DNA of 64,000 bases from Cognatundibacterium luofuense. Its GTDB lineage: Bacteria; Pseudomonadota; Gammaproteobacteria; Burkholderiales; Burkholderiaceae_D. Each line of letters starts with the position of its first letter. Within the stretch, counting starts at the first letter, position 1. The stretch spans positions 186,001 through 250,000 of the forward strand of contig NZ_JAGSPN010000004.1 of the NCBI RefSeq assembly GCF_018139685.1, given 5' to 3'. Below the pieces are notes generated by a model that worked only from the letters and a program-made list of their open reading frames with translations, was not told where the DNA came from and searched no databases. A program made the translations under genes and the position numbers. This document shows, one piece after another, positions 19,943-29,002 of the stretch.

Positions 19943-21976
19943 TTACCAGATCGATACGCGCTCGGTTGGTGCCAGGTAGAGTTTGTCGCCTGGTTTTACA
20001 CCGAATGCATCGTAGAACGATGGCATGTTACGCAGGGTGCCGTTGGCGCGGAATTCGCCAGGGGAGTGCGGATCGGTTTTGATACGGATGATCGCTTCCT
20101 GTTCACGGATTTTGCCGCGCCATACTTGTGCAAAGCCCATGAAGAAGCGTTGTTCGCCGGTCATACCGTTGATGACTGGTGCCGGTTTGCCTTTCAGCGA
20201 CAGTTTGTACGCTTTGTACGCTATGGCCAGACCGGAGTTATCCGCAATGTTTTCGCCCAGAGTCAGTTCGCCATTGACGTTGTAACCCGGAATCGGGCTG
20301 TAGCCGTTGTACTGTTTGACCAGTGCAGCAGTTTTGGCCGCGAATTTTTCGTGGTCTTCTTTCGTCCACCAGTCACGCAGGTTACCCTGACCATCGTACT
20401 GTGCGCCCTGATCATCGAAACCGTGGCTGATTTCATGACCGATGACCGCGCCGATTGCACCGTAGTTCACCGCGTCGTCCGCTTTCGGATTGAAGAATGG
20501 TGCCTGCAGAATTGCTGCCGGGAACACGATTTCATTCATTTCCGGGTTGTAGTAAGCATTGACGGTTTGCGGTGTCATGCCCCATTCATCACGGTCTACC
20601 GGTTTGCCCAGTTTGGACAGCTCAGTATCCGCTGCGAATTTGCGAATGGCGCGCAGATTACCCAGTGCATCACCTTTTTTGATTTGCAGGGCAGAGTAAT
20701 CTTTCCACTTGTTCGGATAACCGATTTTCGGCATGAAGGTAGCCAGCTTGCCCAGCGCTTCTTTTTTGGTCGCATCGCTCATCCAGTCCAGCGTACCAAC
20801 GCTGTCTTTATAGGCTTGCAGCAGATTACCAACCAGTTCTTCCATGCGTGCTTTGCTGCTGGCAGGGAAGAATTTTTCTACGTACAGTTTGCCGAGGCTT
20901 TCACCCATACCGGAATCGACCAGACGCACGCCGCGTTTCCAGCGTACTTCCTGTTGTGGCACACCGCGCAGGGTTTGCGCGAAGAAAGCAAAACTTTCAT
21001 CTGCGTATTGCTGTGGCAATTGAGATGCAGCAGATGCCAGCAGGTTCCATTTCAGATAAACCTTGATGGTTTCCAGCGGTGTTTTCGCCAGAATATCGCT
21101 CATACCTTTCAGGTAGCTAGGCTGCGCCAGAATCAGGTAATCCACTTTGCCGGCAACGCCCAGCGCTGTCAGGTAAGCATTCCAGTCGAAACCGGTGGTC
21201 ACTTCGCCCAGTTTCGCCAGTTCCACTTTGTTGTAGGCTTTTACCGGATCGCGCAGTTCAACTTTGGTCCATTGTGCGCGGGCAAATTCGGTTTCCAGTG
21301 CCAGAATCGCAGCTGCATGGGCGTCGGCTTCTTTATCGCCGGACATTTTCAGCATTTTGGCGATATGTGCCTGATACTTTTCACGTGTGCCTTTCAGTTT
21401 GGCATCATCGTCCTTCAGGTAGTAATCGCGGTCTGGCAGTGCAGTGCCGGACTGGCCAACGTCGAGTACGTATTTGGTGGAATCTTTATTGTCCTGATGC
21501 ACAGAAATATCCAGCGGCGCCAGCACGGCGATGCGGTTCAGCCATGCGAACAGCGCAGGCAGTTCCGCTTTGTCTTTGATTGCATCGACTTTGGCAAATT
21601 CTGACTGCAGTGGCTGCAGGCCGGCCGCTTCAATCTGGCGGGTATCCATGAAACTGGCGTACAAATCGCCGATTTTCTGCGCATCGCTGCCGGTTGCGCC
21701 CGGTTTCTTTTGCAGATTTTCGATCAGTGTATGCAGGCGCGGAACAACCGCTTCGCGCAGATCCATAAAAGCACCGGCGCTGGAACGGTCAGCAGGAATT
21801 TCTGCTGTTTTCAGCCATTTACCGTTCACGTGACGGTAAAAATCATCCTGCGGACGCACTGTAGTGTCGCGGAAGCTGGTTTCGATACCGGCTTTGTCCA
21901 TGCCTGCTTGTGCCAGACCGGAACTTGCCAGACCTGCCAGCAGGATTGCTGCGGCCTGTGCGATTTTGGTTTTCAT
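19943..21976 (-). CDS. M13 family zinc metallopeptidase (PepO/neprilysin type)
   Basis: An endopeptidase of the neprilysin family acting on peptides, exported by a signal peptide (MKTKIAQAAAILLAGLASSG, cleaved near AQAG). The zinc site GHEISHGFDD has His514, Glu515 and His518, and the third ligand lies in ENIADNSG. The substrate-positioning NAYYNPEMNEIVFPAAIL run is also present. The 677 residues match family length. The ATG at 21976 is supported by GAGGGG upstream and by the signal peptide. It lies downstream of recJ on the same strand but is separated by 112 bp. Confidence 0.93.
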   Translation of the reverse strand: MKTKIAQAAAILLAGLASSGLAQAGMDKAGIETSFRDTTVRPQDDFYRHVNGKWLKTAEIPADRSSAGAFMDLREAVVPRLHTLIENLQKKPGATGSDAQKIGDLYASFMDTRQIEAAGLQPLQSEFAKVDAIKDKAELPALFAWLNRIAVLAPLDISVHQDNKDSTKYVLDVGQSGTALPDRDYYLKDDDAKLKGTREKYQAHIAKMLKMSGDKEADAHAAAILALETEFARAQWTKVELRDPVKAYNKVELAKLGEVTTGFDWNAYLTALGVAGKVDYLILAQPSYLKGMSDILAKTPLETIKVYLKWNLLASAASQLPQQYADESFAFFAQTLRGVPQQEVRWKRGVRLVDSGMGESLGKLYVEKFFPASSKARMEELVGNLLQAYKDSVGTLDWMSDATKKEALGKLATFMPKIGYPNKWKDYSALQIKKGDALGNLRAIRKFAADTELSKLGKPVDRDEWGMTPQTVNAYYNPEMNEIVFPAAILQAPFFNPKADDAVNYGAIGAVIGHEISHGFDDQGAQYDGQGNLRDWWTKEDHEKFAAKTAALVKQYNGYSPIPGYNVNGELTLGENIADNSGLAIAYKAYKLSLKGKPAPVINGMTGEQRFFMGFAQVWRGKIREQEAIIRIKTDPHSPGEFRANGTLRNMPSFYDAFGVKPGDKLYLAPTERVSIW

Positions 21977-22088
21977 ACTGAATTCCCCTCGTAGTGAGTT
22001 TTTTGAATGCCGGACAATATAACTTTGCCCGTGCAGCAGGTCTGTGACCACGGACCGGAAACTTGGTTCCCGCAGTCACATAAAAACG

Positions 22089-23783
22089 CTATTCCTCGAT
22101 ATGTTCTACCAGTAACTGCAACCTTGTTGTCCCGTTGTATTCATTAATATCCAGACGGAAAGCAACATGCGCAACATCCGGCACATAAGTGTTATGACCG
22201 AACCAGATGGCGTCGTAACGGGTGCCGTCTTCACGCTCCAGCACCAGTTTCAGATGTCGTTCTTTCAGTACGCGCTGCTGTATCACGCGGAATTCGCCGC
22301 TGAATGTTGGTGGCGGGAAAGATTGCCCCCAGACGTACTGATCCATCAGATACACAAAATCCAGGCTGAAAGCATCGGCGGTCAGCGAACCATCCGTCGC
22401 AACAACTTTTTGTAAATCTTCTTTTTGCAGCCATTCCTGCGCAACGGTTTCAAACGCTTTGGCGAAGCGCGGCAAATCGTTCTGCACAATTGTCAGACCA
22501 GCAGCCATCGCATGCCCCCCGAATTTGCAGATCAGATCCGGATAACGTTTAGAGACCAGATCCAGCGCATCGCGTAAATGAAAACCGGCAATTGAACGGC
22601 CAGAGCCTTTCAGCAATCCGGTATCGCCCGGTGCAAATGCAATCACGGGACGGTAAAACTTATCTTTCAGGCGGGAAGCCAGAATACCTATCACGCCCTG
22701 ATGCCAGTTTTCATCGAAGGCCACAATCGCATGCTGTGAGTCTGAGCCATATAACTCCAGTTGTATCAGCGCGACTTCCTGCATGTCCTGCTCGATTTGT
22801 TTGCGCTCCGCATTCATTGCGTTCAGCATCTGCGCAATTTCCCACGCACGCTCCATGCTGTCGGTCAGCAGGCACTCAATGCCCAGCGACATATCGGCCA
22901 GACGTCCGGCGGCGTTCAGACGCGGGCCGAGCGCAAATCCCATATCAAACGGCGTGGCCTGATGAAAATCGCGGCCAGCGACACGAAACAGTGCAGCAAC
23001 TCCCGGACAGAATTGTCCCTGACGAATACGCTTTAAGCCTTGTGACACAAGTACACGATTGTTGCTGTCCAGACTGACTACGTCCGCCACCGTGCCCAGC
23101 GCTACTAAGTCCAGTAAAGTATCAAGACGTGGCTGGCTGCGCTGATCAAATACACCGCGCTGACGCAGTTCGGCGCGCAATGCCAGTAACACGTAAAACA
23201 TGACCCCGACACCGGCCAGCGATTTACTGTCAAAACCACATTCAGGCTGGTTTGGGTTCACAATGACATTAGCGTCGGGCAGGGTGTCGCCGGGCAAATG
23301 GTGATCGGTAATCAGTACGGACAATCCTTTGTCACGCGCTGTTTTCACACCATCGACGCTGGCAATACCGTTATCCACCGTAATCAGTACATCGGGCGCA
23401 TGGGTTGCAACCGCCAGCTCTACGATTTCCGGCGTCAGTCCGTAACCGTACTCAAAACGGTTCGGCACGATATACGTCATTTGCGCACCGAACATGCGCA
23501 AGCCACGTATAGCAACAGCACAGGCGGTGGCGCCATCGCAGTCGTAATCCGCAATCACGGTCATGCGTTTGCCTGTGGCAATACAATCCGCCAGAAATAC
23601 CGCAGCATCCTGCACCGCTTTTAATCCGGAAGGCGGCAGCAATGCGCCGAGTTCCATATTCAGTTCAGCGCTGCTGCATATGCCACGTGCTGCGAAAATC
23701 CGCGCCAGCACCGGATGGATACCTTCGCTTTTGAGTCTCTGAGCGATCTCTTCAGGATATGGACGGGTGGCGATCGTTGTCAT
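22089..23783 (-). CDS. recJ: single-stranded-DNA-specific exonuclease RecJ
   Basis: RecJ degrades single-stranded DNA 5' to 3' in recombination and mismatch repair. The DHH-family motifs are clear: VIADYDCDGATA, the DNG in VDNGIAS, and ITDHHLPG; DHHA1 features follow (FKFGGHAMAAGL-like CKFGGHAMAAGLT). The C-terminal OB-like domain ends with LDINEYNGTTRLQLLVE. With the ATG at 23783 it has 564 residues. The start overlaps the stop of the upstream gene as ATGA, so translation is coupled. Confidence 0.95.
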   Translation of the reverse strand: MTTIATRPYPEEIAQRLKSEGIHPVLARIFAARGICSSAELNMELGALLPPSGLKAVQDAAVFLADCIATGKRMTVIADYDCDGATACAVAIRGLRMFGAQMTYIVPNRFEYGYGLTPEIVELAVATHAPDVLITVDNGIASVDGVKTARDKGLSVLITDHHLPGDTLPDANVIVNPNQPECGFDSKSLAGVGVMFYVLLALRAELRQRGVFDQRSQPRLDTLLDLVALGTVADVVSLDSNNRVLVSQGLKRIRQGQFCPGVAALFRVAGRDFHQATPFDMGFALGPRLNAAGRLADMSLGIECLLTDSMERAWEIAQMLNAMNAERKQIEQDMQEVALIQLELYGSDSQHAIVAFDENWHQGVIGILASRLKDKFYRPVIAFAPGDTGLLKGSGRSIAGFHLRDALDLVSKRYPDLICKFGGHAMAAGLTIVQNDLPRFAKAFETVAQEWLQKEDLQKVVATDGSLTADAFSLDFVYLMDQYVWGQSFPPPTFSGEFRVIQQRVLKERHLKLVLEREDGTRYDAIWFGHNTYVPDVAHVAFRLDINEYNGTTRLQLLVEHIEE

Positions 23784-24754
23784 GCTGCCGCTCCGAACAA
23801 GGGTTCCAGCGAACCGCGCTGCCAGAATTTCCAGCCAGGCACTTTCCGGCAACGTAATTCACACAATCTGCGCGAATCCGAAATCAGGATGGTGACGGTT
23901 TGCCATTTTCCTTCGCGTATGTCCGCCAGCAACGGTGCAAACAATTGCTGATCAATCGTCTGCATTTGCTCCAGCCACATTCCCCAGTCGCTATTCAGTG
24001 CGTGAGAGCTGAGCGTGTCGATCAGTAGCGTGCTCGGATTATCAGAGGCAGCCTTGCCGTTCCAGATTGCAGATGTACGGAACGACGGCAGTAAACGATC
24101 TGCGCCGCATGAGATCCAGACCGAATTCACTGTCCGCAAGCCGCGCATTTCGCGCTCCTGATTCAGCGGATGATCATGCCAGCGCATTTGTACTTCATTC
24201 TGGAACTGGCGCCACTGACGTTCACCATCACCGCGCGGCATCCAGATATCGATGTTGTGGCCGGACGCAGCTGCGCTGGTACAAGTCCGTAATTCGCGCC
24301 ACCGATCAGCACGCACAAACCATTGCTGCGCATTGCCGTATTGCAGCGTCAGTCCGTATTCTTGCGCGACTTCGGTGGCAATCGCAAAAAAAGCCTCACT
24401 TTCTTCAGGACGAATATCCAGCCTTTCAGTATCCGTCAGCACCAGATGGTCGCGTGCGACGTGAATATGGACTGGCTGCAGCAAAAACCAGAAGCCCTCG
24501 CTGACCGGAAGGCGTGCTTCCTGCATAAAATGCCACGCCAGTGGCGGACTGTTCGCTGGCGTCTCCGCTTGTAAGCCAGCCTGCCAGTATTCATGCGGCA
24601 ATGCAGGCGAAAAGTCGTCAAATTCCTGTTGAGTGGATAACTCCAGACCGGCCAGCAGGCCGGAGAGGGCAGGCATATTCAGTGATTTGCGGAAATCTGC
24701 GAGGAATTCCGCAGGCGGAATCGCAAACGGCAAAATGAGTGTCAGATTTTTCAT
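23780..24754 (-). CDS. conserved protein often annotated as phosphoglycerate mutase/RpfE-like
   Basis: This 324-residue protein is found upstream of recJ in many betaproteobacteria. Homologues are variably named cofactor-independent phosphoglycerate mutase or RpfE, but I see none of the metal-binding or serine motifs of that enzyme, so the name should not be taken as function. Visible features are MKNLTLILPFAIPP at the start, a middle region WFVRADRWRELRTC, and MRGLRTVNSVWISCGA near residue 205. It has no signal peptide or membrane segment. It is coupled to recJ by a 4-bp ATGA overlap and divergent from lolC. Confidence 0.7.
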   Translation of the reverse strand: MKNLTLILPFAIPPAEFLADFRKSLNMPALSGLLAGLELSTQQEFDDFSPALPHEYWQAGLQAETPANSPPLAWHFMQEARLPVSEGFWFLLQPVHIHVARDHLVLTDTERLDIRPEESEAFFAIATEVAQEYGLTLQYGNAQQWFVRADRWRELRTCTSAAASGHNIDIWMPRGDGERQWRQFQNEVQMRWHDHPLNQEREMRGLRTVNSVWISCGADRLLPSFRTSAIWNGKAASDNPSTLLIDTLSSHALNSDWGMWLEQMQTIDQQLFAPLLADIREGKWQTVTILISDSRRLCELRCRKVPGWKFWQRGSLEPLFGAAA

Positions 24755-24809
24755 AGACGTGATTGTATGGCAAACTCTCGCCTACCTGAATTTTGTGGTT
24801 CAACACATA

Positions 24810-26066
24810 GTGAAAAATTTGCCTTATGAGTGGCTGGTCGGTCTGCGTTATACCCGTGCAGGCAAACGCAGTGGCCGAAACCGTTTCATTTCTTTTATCT
24901 CGACGATTTCGATGGCTGGTATCGCGCTGGGTGTAGCGGCGCTGATCATCGTACTTTCCGTCATGAACGGATTCCAGAAAGAAGTGCGTGACCGTATGTT
25001 ATCGGTGGTCGCGCATATCGAAGTATTTGATCCAAGCGGCTCTGCGCCGACATGGAAAACGACGGCAACAGAAGCATTGCGAAATCCCGCAGTCAAAGGT
25101 GCTGCACCTTATGTCGACGGGCAAGCGATGATTCTGCACGATGAAACCATGCGTGGTGTCATTTTGCGCGGTGTACTGCCGGAAGAAGAGCGAAAGGTGT
25201 CGGAAGTTGCCGACAAAATTAAAGTCGGCAGCTGGGCGGATTTGCGTGCAGGTGAATTCAACATCATTCTCGGTTCCGCGCTGGCTGAAGGTTTGCATGT
25301 CGGCGTTGGCGATAAAGTGACGCTGGCGTCGCCAGAGATGCAAATGACGCCAGCTGGCGTTGTGCCAAGTCTCAAAGCTTTCCGCGTCGTTGGCATTTTT
25401 GAAGCAGGCCATTACGAATACGATTCCGGCATGGCATTTATGCAGCTGGATGATGCGCAGAAATTTTTCAGGTTGTCAGCGCCGACCGGCATTCGTTTAA
25501 AAGTCAGTGACATGCTGAGAGCGCCGCAGATAGCGCAGGAACTTTCGCGCAGCCTCAGTGGTGATTTGCTGATCCGCGACTGGTCTCAGCAAAACCGCAA
25601 TTATTTTGCAGCGGTCAAAACCGAAAAAACCATGATGTTCATTATCCTGACGCTGATTGTGGCAGTGGCGGCGTTTAATCTGGTGTCAACGCTGGTGATG
25701 ACGGTGACGGATAAGCAAGCCGACATTGCAATCATGCGTACACTTGGTGCATCGCAATGGTCGATCATGAAGATTTTTATGATTCAGGGCGGCATTACCG
25801 GTATCGTCGGTACGCTCAGCGGTGTGTTGCTCGGTGTTGAAGTTGCACTCCACATTGATGTGATTGTTCCTGCCATCGAACGTTTGCTTGGCGTGGCCTT
25901 CCTGCCGCGTGAACTGTATTTCGTCTCCAGCCTGCCATCTGATCTGCGTTGGGCCGATGTCTGGCAAATCAGTGCAATTGCTGTGTCGCTCGCATTTGTC
26001 GCAACTTTATATCCAAGCTGGAAAGCTTCCAGAGTCAAACCGGCGGAGGCTTTACGCTATGAGTAA
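24810..26066 (+). CDS. lolC: lipoprotein-releasing ABC transporter permease (LolC/LolE family)
   Basis: It extracts outer-membrane lipoproteins from the inner membrane and hands them to LolA. It has an N-terminal membrane helix ([23 protein letters not shown]), a periplasmic domain of about 220 residues, and three C-terminal helices of the FtsX type ending in [14 protein letters not shown] at 24810 giving [18 protein letters not shown] fits the family best, though no strong ribosome site is seen; a GTG at 24795 is also in frame. Only one permease gene is present, so it may homodimerise (inference). The lolD start overlaps its end. Confidence 0.9.
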   Translation: MKNLPYEWLVGLRYTRAGKRSGRNRFISFISTISMAGIALGVAALIIVLSVMNGFQKEVRDRMLSVVAHIEVFDPSGSAPTWKTTATEALRNPAVKGAAPYVDGQAMILHDETMRGVILRGVLPEEERKVSEVADKIKVGSWADLRAGEFNIILGSALAEGLHVGVGDKVTLASPEMQMTPAGVVPSLKAFRVVGIFEAGHYEYDSGMAFMQLDDAQKFFRLSAPTGIRLKVSDMLRAPQIAQELSRSLSGDLLIRDWSQQNRNYFAAVKTEKTMMFIILTLIVAVAAFNLVSTLVMTVTDKQADIAIMRTLGASQWSIMKIFMIQGGITGIVGTLSGVLLGVEVALHIDVIVPAIERLLGVAFLPRELYFVSSLPSDLRWADVWQISAIAVSLAFVATLYPSWKASRVKPAEALRYE

Positions 26067-26763
26067 TTTACGTATTCAACACGGCGATCTGGTGCTTGCG
26101 GGCCAGAATCTCAGCAAAACCTTTGCCGAAGGCAATGCCATTGTGCGCGTGCTGGATAAGGTCAGCATTAATGTCCATGCCGGTGAACGACTCGCGATTG
26201 TCGGCGCTTCCGGTTCAGGCAAATCCACCTTACTGCATTTGCTCGGAGGTTTAGACACGCCGAGCGCCGGTGAAGTGCATTTACTTGGTCAGTGCCTCAA
26301 CGATATCAGCGAAAAGAAGCGCGGAGAAATGCGTAATCAGGCATTGGGTTTTGTCTATCAGTTCCATCACTTGCTGGCTGAATTCAGCGCACTGGATAAT
26401 GTGGCTATGCCATTGCTGATACGCCGTTGTCATCGTGATGAAGCACAGCGGCAAGCGAAAGAAATGCTGGAAAAAGTCGGCCTTGGCGATCGCATTACAC
26501 ATGTACCCGGCGAATTATCCGGCGGTGAGCGGCAGCGGGTTGCACTGGCGCGTGCGCTGGTGACCAAACCAGCCTGCGTACTGGCCGACGAACCTACCGG
26601 CAATCTGGATACGGATACAGCGCAGCAGGTGTTTGATCTGATGCTGGAGTTATCGCAAACGCTGGCAACCGCGTTTGTTATCGTGACTCACGATCAGCAA
26701 CTGGCAGCGCGTTGTGACCGCAGACTGCGCCTGACATCTGAGGGATTAAAGGAACTGGTATGA
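26059..26763 (+). CDS. lolD: lipoprotein-releasing system ATP-binding protein LolD
   Basis: The ATPase of the Lol exporter. Walker [12 protein letters not shown], the Q-loop region YQFHHLL, signature LSGGERQR, Walker [12 protein letters not shown] and the H-loop VTHD are all present in 234 residues. [15 protein letters not shown] is typical of the LolD/MacB branch. It starts 8 bp inside lolC, and its stop overlaps the next gene as ATGA, so the three are translated together. Confidence 0.94.
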   Translation: MSNLRIQHGDLVLAGQNLSKTFAEGNAIVRVLDKVSINVHAGERLAIVGASGSGKSTLLHLLGGLDTPSAGEVHLLGQCLNDISEKKRGEMRNQALGFVYQFHHLLAEFSALDNVAMPLLIRRCHRDEAQRQAKEMLEKVGLGDRITHVPGELSGGERQRVALARALVTKPACVLADEPTGNLDTDTAQQVFDLMLELSQTLATAFVIVTHDQQLAARCDRRLRLTSEGLKELV

Positions 26764-28064
26764 AATGTGATGCGCTGAAAATGAGCTTTATCGCTTTCGT
26801 GCTTTCAAGTGTATTCGCTGCTCCCGTCAGCGCTGCTGAACTTGCATTGCAACTGGAAACCTCTCTGCGCACCGACAGTAATCCGTTCAAATTTTACGAT
26901 AATCCGCCACCGGGCAATCCCAATCCCGGGCCTGTTCAGCAGGATCTGCGGGCGGGTGATTCGGTCACTGCAGCCAGTCTGCGTGCAGGTGTACTGATAC
27001 CGCTGACATCTGATCAGACCAGACTCATTCTGACCGGCTCACTGGGATCTGTGCACTACAAAGATTACAGCCAGTTAAACCACCGCGAAGGTGCCGCCGA
27101 CGCGACGCTGGATGTCAGCGTCGTCAATAACATGTTGTTGCAAGCGCATACAGGTACCGGAAAAAAACTGTTTCAGTACATCAATGGCAGCCTGACAGAT
27201 CGCGATCTGGTCACGTCACGGCAGGCTGATCTGAACGCCTACTGGAAACTGATGAATGACTTTCAGTTTAACGCGGGCTTGTACCGGAATCAGACAAACT
27301 ATGAATTAGCTGTTAATCAGCTTTATAACAACCGCGAAAAAGGCGGGCAGTTCTTTCTGCGCTATACATCGCCGACAGGCTCCAGCGTTCAGGCTGGCAT
27401 ACGTCAAGGGGAAGCCCAGTATACCGACCGCGACGTGCGGCAAATCGCCGACCTGGATCAGGGCTACAAAGAGCGCGAACTGGCAGCGGATATTGAGTGG
27501 CTGTACAGTACAAAAACCATATTCAGCGGGCATCTGGGTAAAATTCGCCGTGAGTATCATTTTGATGACAGCCGGGACACTTATCTGACGAATGTTGTAC
27601 TGCGTGGCACTTACCATTTCTCGCCATCGCTGCGTTTTGACTTGCAAGTATTCAATCGGCCATATTCGCTGATTGATCCCGCGATTCAGTATGTGACTGC
27701 AACCGGACAACGACTCGATCTGAGCTGGACATATTCACCGAAATGGAAAATGAATCTGTCTTACCTGCATCAGAACAGTGAGCAGCAGCTCATTGACCGA
27801 ATTATCCGTGCGAGAGGCTATTCGACGCGTAATGAAAAATTACAGCGCTTCGGTGCAGGCGCAGTATGGCAGTTTGATCCTCGCTGGCGTGTCATGCTGG
27901 ACGGCATTGCCGAGCGTTCTAACCGCGATGAAGACGGATTGCGCCAATCTCAGAGAACTATCAGTCTCGCACTGGAATACACGTTTGAAAATCAGATCGG
28001 CAGTGCGGACAAATTGCGTCTGCGCCGGTATCAGCAGCATTACAGCACTGCAGAAGGGCAATAA
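26760..28064 (+). CDS. outer-membrane beta-barrel protein, EpsL-like
   Basis: A 434-residue exported protein. A signal peptide ([18 protein letters not shown]) is followed by a long series of amphipathic strands with aromatic girdles ending in [16 protein letters not shown]. The layout, including [17 protein letters not shown] near the start and repeated YR/YH turns, resembles the putative exopolysaccharide-associated barrels (EpsL/BBP2-like). Substrate is unknown. Coupling to lolD by ATGA overlap is unusual, and a polysaccharide deacetylase follows 1 bp later, which points to polysaccharide export or modification (inference). Confidence 0.72.
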   Translation: MKCDALKMSFIAFVLSSVFAAPVSAAELALQLETSLRTDSNPFKFYDNPPPGNPNPGPVQQDLRAGDSVTAASLRAGVLIPLTSDQTRLILTGSLGSVHYKDYSQLNHREGAADATLDVSVVNNMLLQAHTGTGKKLFQYINGSLTDRDLVTSRQADLNAYWKLMNDFQFNAGLYRNQTNYELAVNQLYNNREKGGQFFLRYTSPTGSSVQAGIRQGEAQYTDRDVRQIADLDQGYKERELAADIEWLYSTKTIFSGHLGKIRREYHFDDSRDTYLTNVVLRGTYHFSPSLRFDLQVFNRPYSLIDPAIQYVTATGQRLDLSWTYSPKWKMNLSYLHQNSEQQLIDRIIRARGYSTRNEKLQRFGAGAVWQFDPRWRVMLDGIAERSNRDEDGLRQSQRTISLALEYTFENQIGSADKLRLRRYQQHYSTAEGQ

Positions 28065-28065
28065 T

Positions 28066-28812
28066 ATGCAATCTCTGATACGCCGAATCAGTCGTTTTGC
28101 TGCCCGCCATTTTGCAAAAAGCTGGTTGCCATTTCATGCACCGCGCGGTGTGGTGAGCTTCAGCTTTGATGATGTTCCGCTGAGCGCGTGCGAGCAAGGC
28201 GCCGCATTACTGGAAAAGCACGGTGTTCGCGGAACGTTTTTTGTTTGCGGTGGTTTGACGGATCATACTGAGCAAGGGCAGCAATGTCATTCAGAAGATA
28301 TTTTGCAGCAATTGCATCTGGCTGGACATGAACTCGGTTGCCATACCTTTTCACACACGCATTGCGAGCGCGCTGACAGGGATCAGATTCAGACAGACTT
28401 GCTGCGCAATCAGGATTTTTTTAAACGCCTGCAGTTGCCTTTATCCGGATTTGCATTTCCGTTCGGTGCATACAGCTTTGCCTCAAAATTGCTGGCGAGA
28501 TCGCATTTTGGCTATGCCCGTATTACCGGAAACCGCACCATGTTCAATGGTGCCGATGTCTACGCTTTGCCTGCAATGGCGTTGTATGAAGGCAAAATGA
28601 CGCAACAGGCATTGCAGGCATTGATTCAGGATGTAGCCCATCGTAAAGGCTGGCTGGTCTTTTACACGCATGAAGTAACTCATCAACCCGGACAATGGGG
28701 AGCAACACCTGAGTTGCTGCGTTTTTGTATTGCAGAAGCAATCAGTGCTGGCTGCGAAGTAAAAACAATCCGTGACGCCATTTTGTATTTCGAACAGGCG
28801 CGACGCAGCTAA
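28066..28812 (+). CDS. polysaccharide deacetylase family protein
   Basis: A 248-residue NodB-fold deacetylase. The metal and catalytic motifs are present: SFSFDDVPLS (Asp-Asp), the histidine motif HTFSHTH, GFAFPFGAYS and a late histidine in FYTHEVTHQPG. It would remove N-acetyl groups from a surface or periplasmic glycan. A short hydrophobic/basic N-terminus is not a clear signal peptide. The start lies 1 bp after the barrel gene. It probably belongs to the lolC-lolD-barrel transcript. Confidence 0.82.
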   Translation: MQSLIRRISRFAARHFAKSWLPFHAPRGVVSFSFDDVPLSACEQGAALLEKHGVRGTFFVCGGLTDHTEQGQQCHSEDILQQLHLAGHELGCHTFSHTHCERADRDQIQTDLLRNQDFFKRLQLPLSGFAFPFGAYSFASKLLARSHFGYARITGNRTMFNGADVYALPAMALYEGKMTQQALQALIQDVAHRKGWLVFYTHEVTHQPGQWGATPELLRFCIAEAISAGCEVKTIRDAILYFEQARRS

Positions 28813-28875
28813 AACCGCGCTGGCAAGCTTTCCTCCTCCCACTCTGAGCACGTGCTGATTGTCATCACCGGCGCT

Positions 28876-28899
28876 TTGCATTTCCGTAAGGAAATGCAA
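28876..28899. other. 10-bp perfect hairpin without T-tract
   Basis: TTGCATTTCC and GGAAATGCAA flank a GTAA loop, 64 bp after the deacetylase stop. The lack of a T-run makes it a poor intrinsic terminator; it could stabilise the transcript end or be a leftover repeat. Confidence 0.45.
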
Positions 28900-29002
28900 T
28901 TGCAGCTTGTGTATTTAATGCTGGTTTCATGATGTAAATTTTTGCCGGATTCATGCAGAGCTTCGTTAGAATAAACAGGTTTTTGCAAAAATTGAATCTA
29001 CC

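Noticed and set aside
20066-21604. A 512-codon plus-strand frame inside the M13 peptidase gene
   Set aside because: Its translation is rich in Cys, Phe and His with no domain. It is the reverse shadow of a gene with HEISH and a signal peptide.
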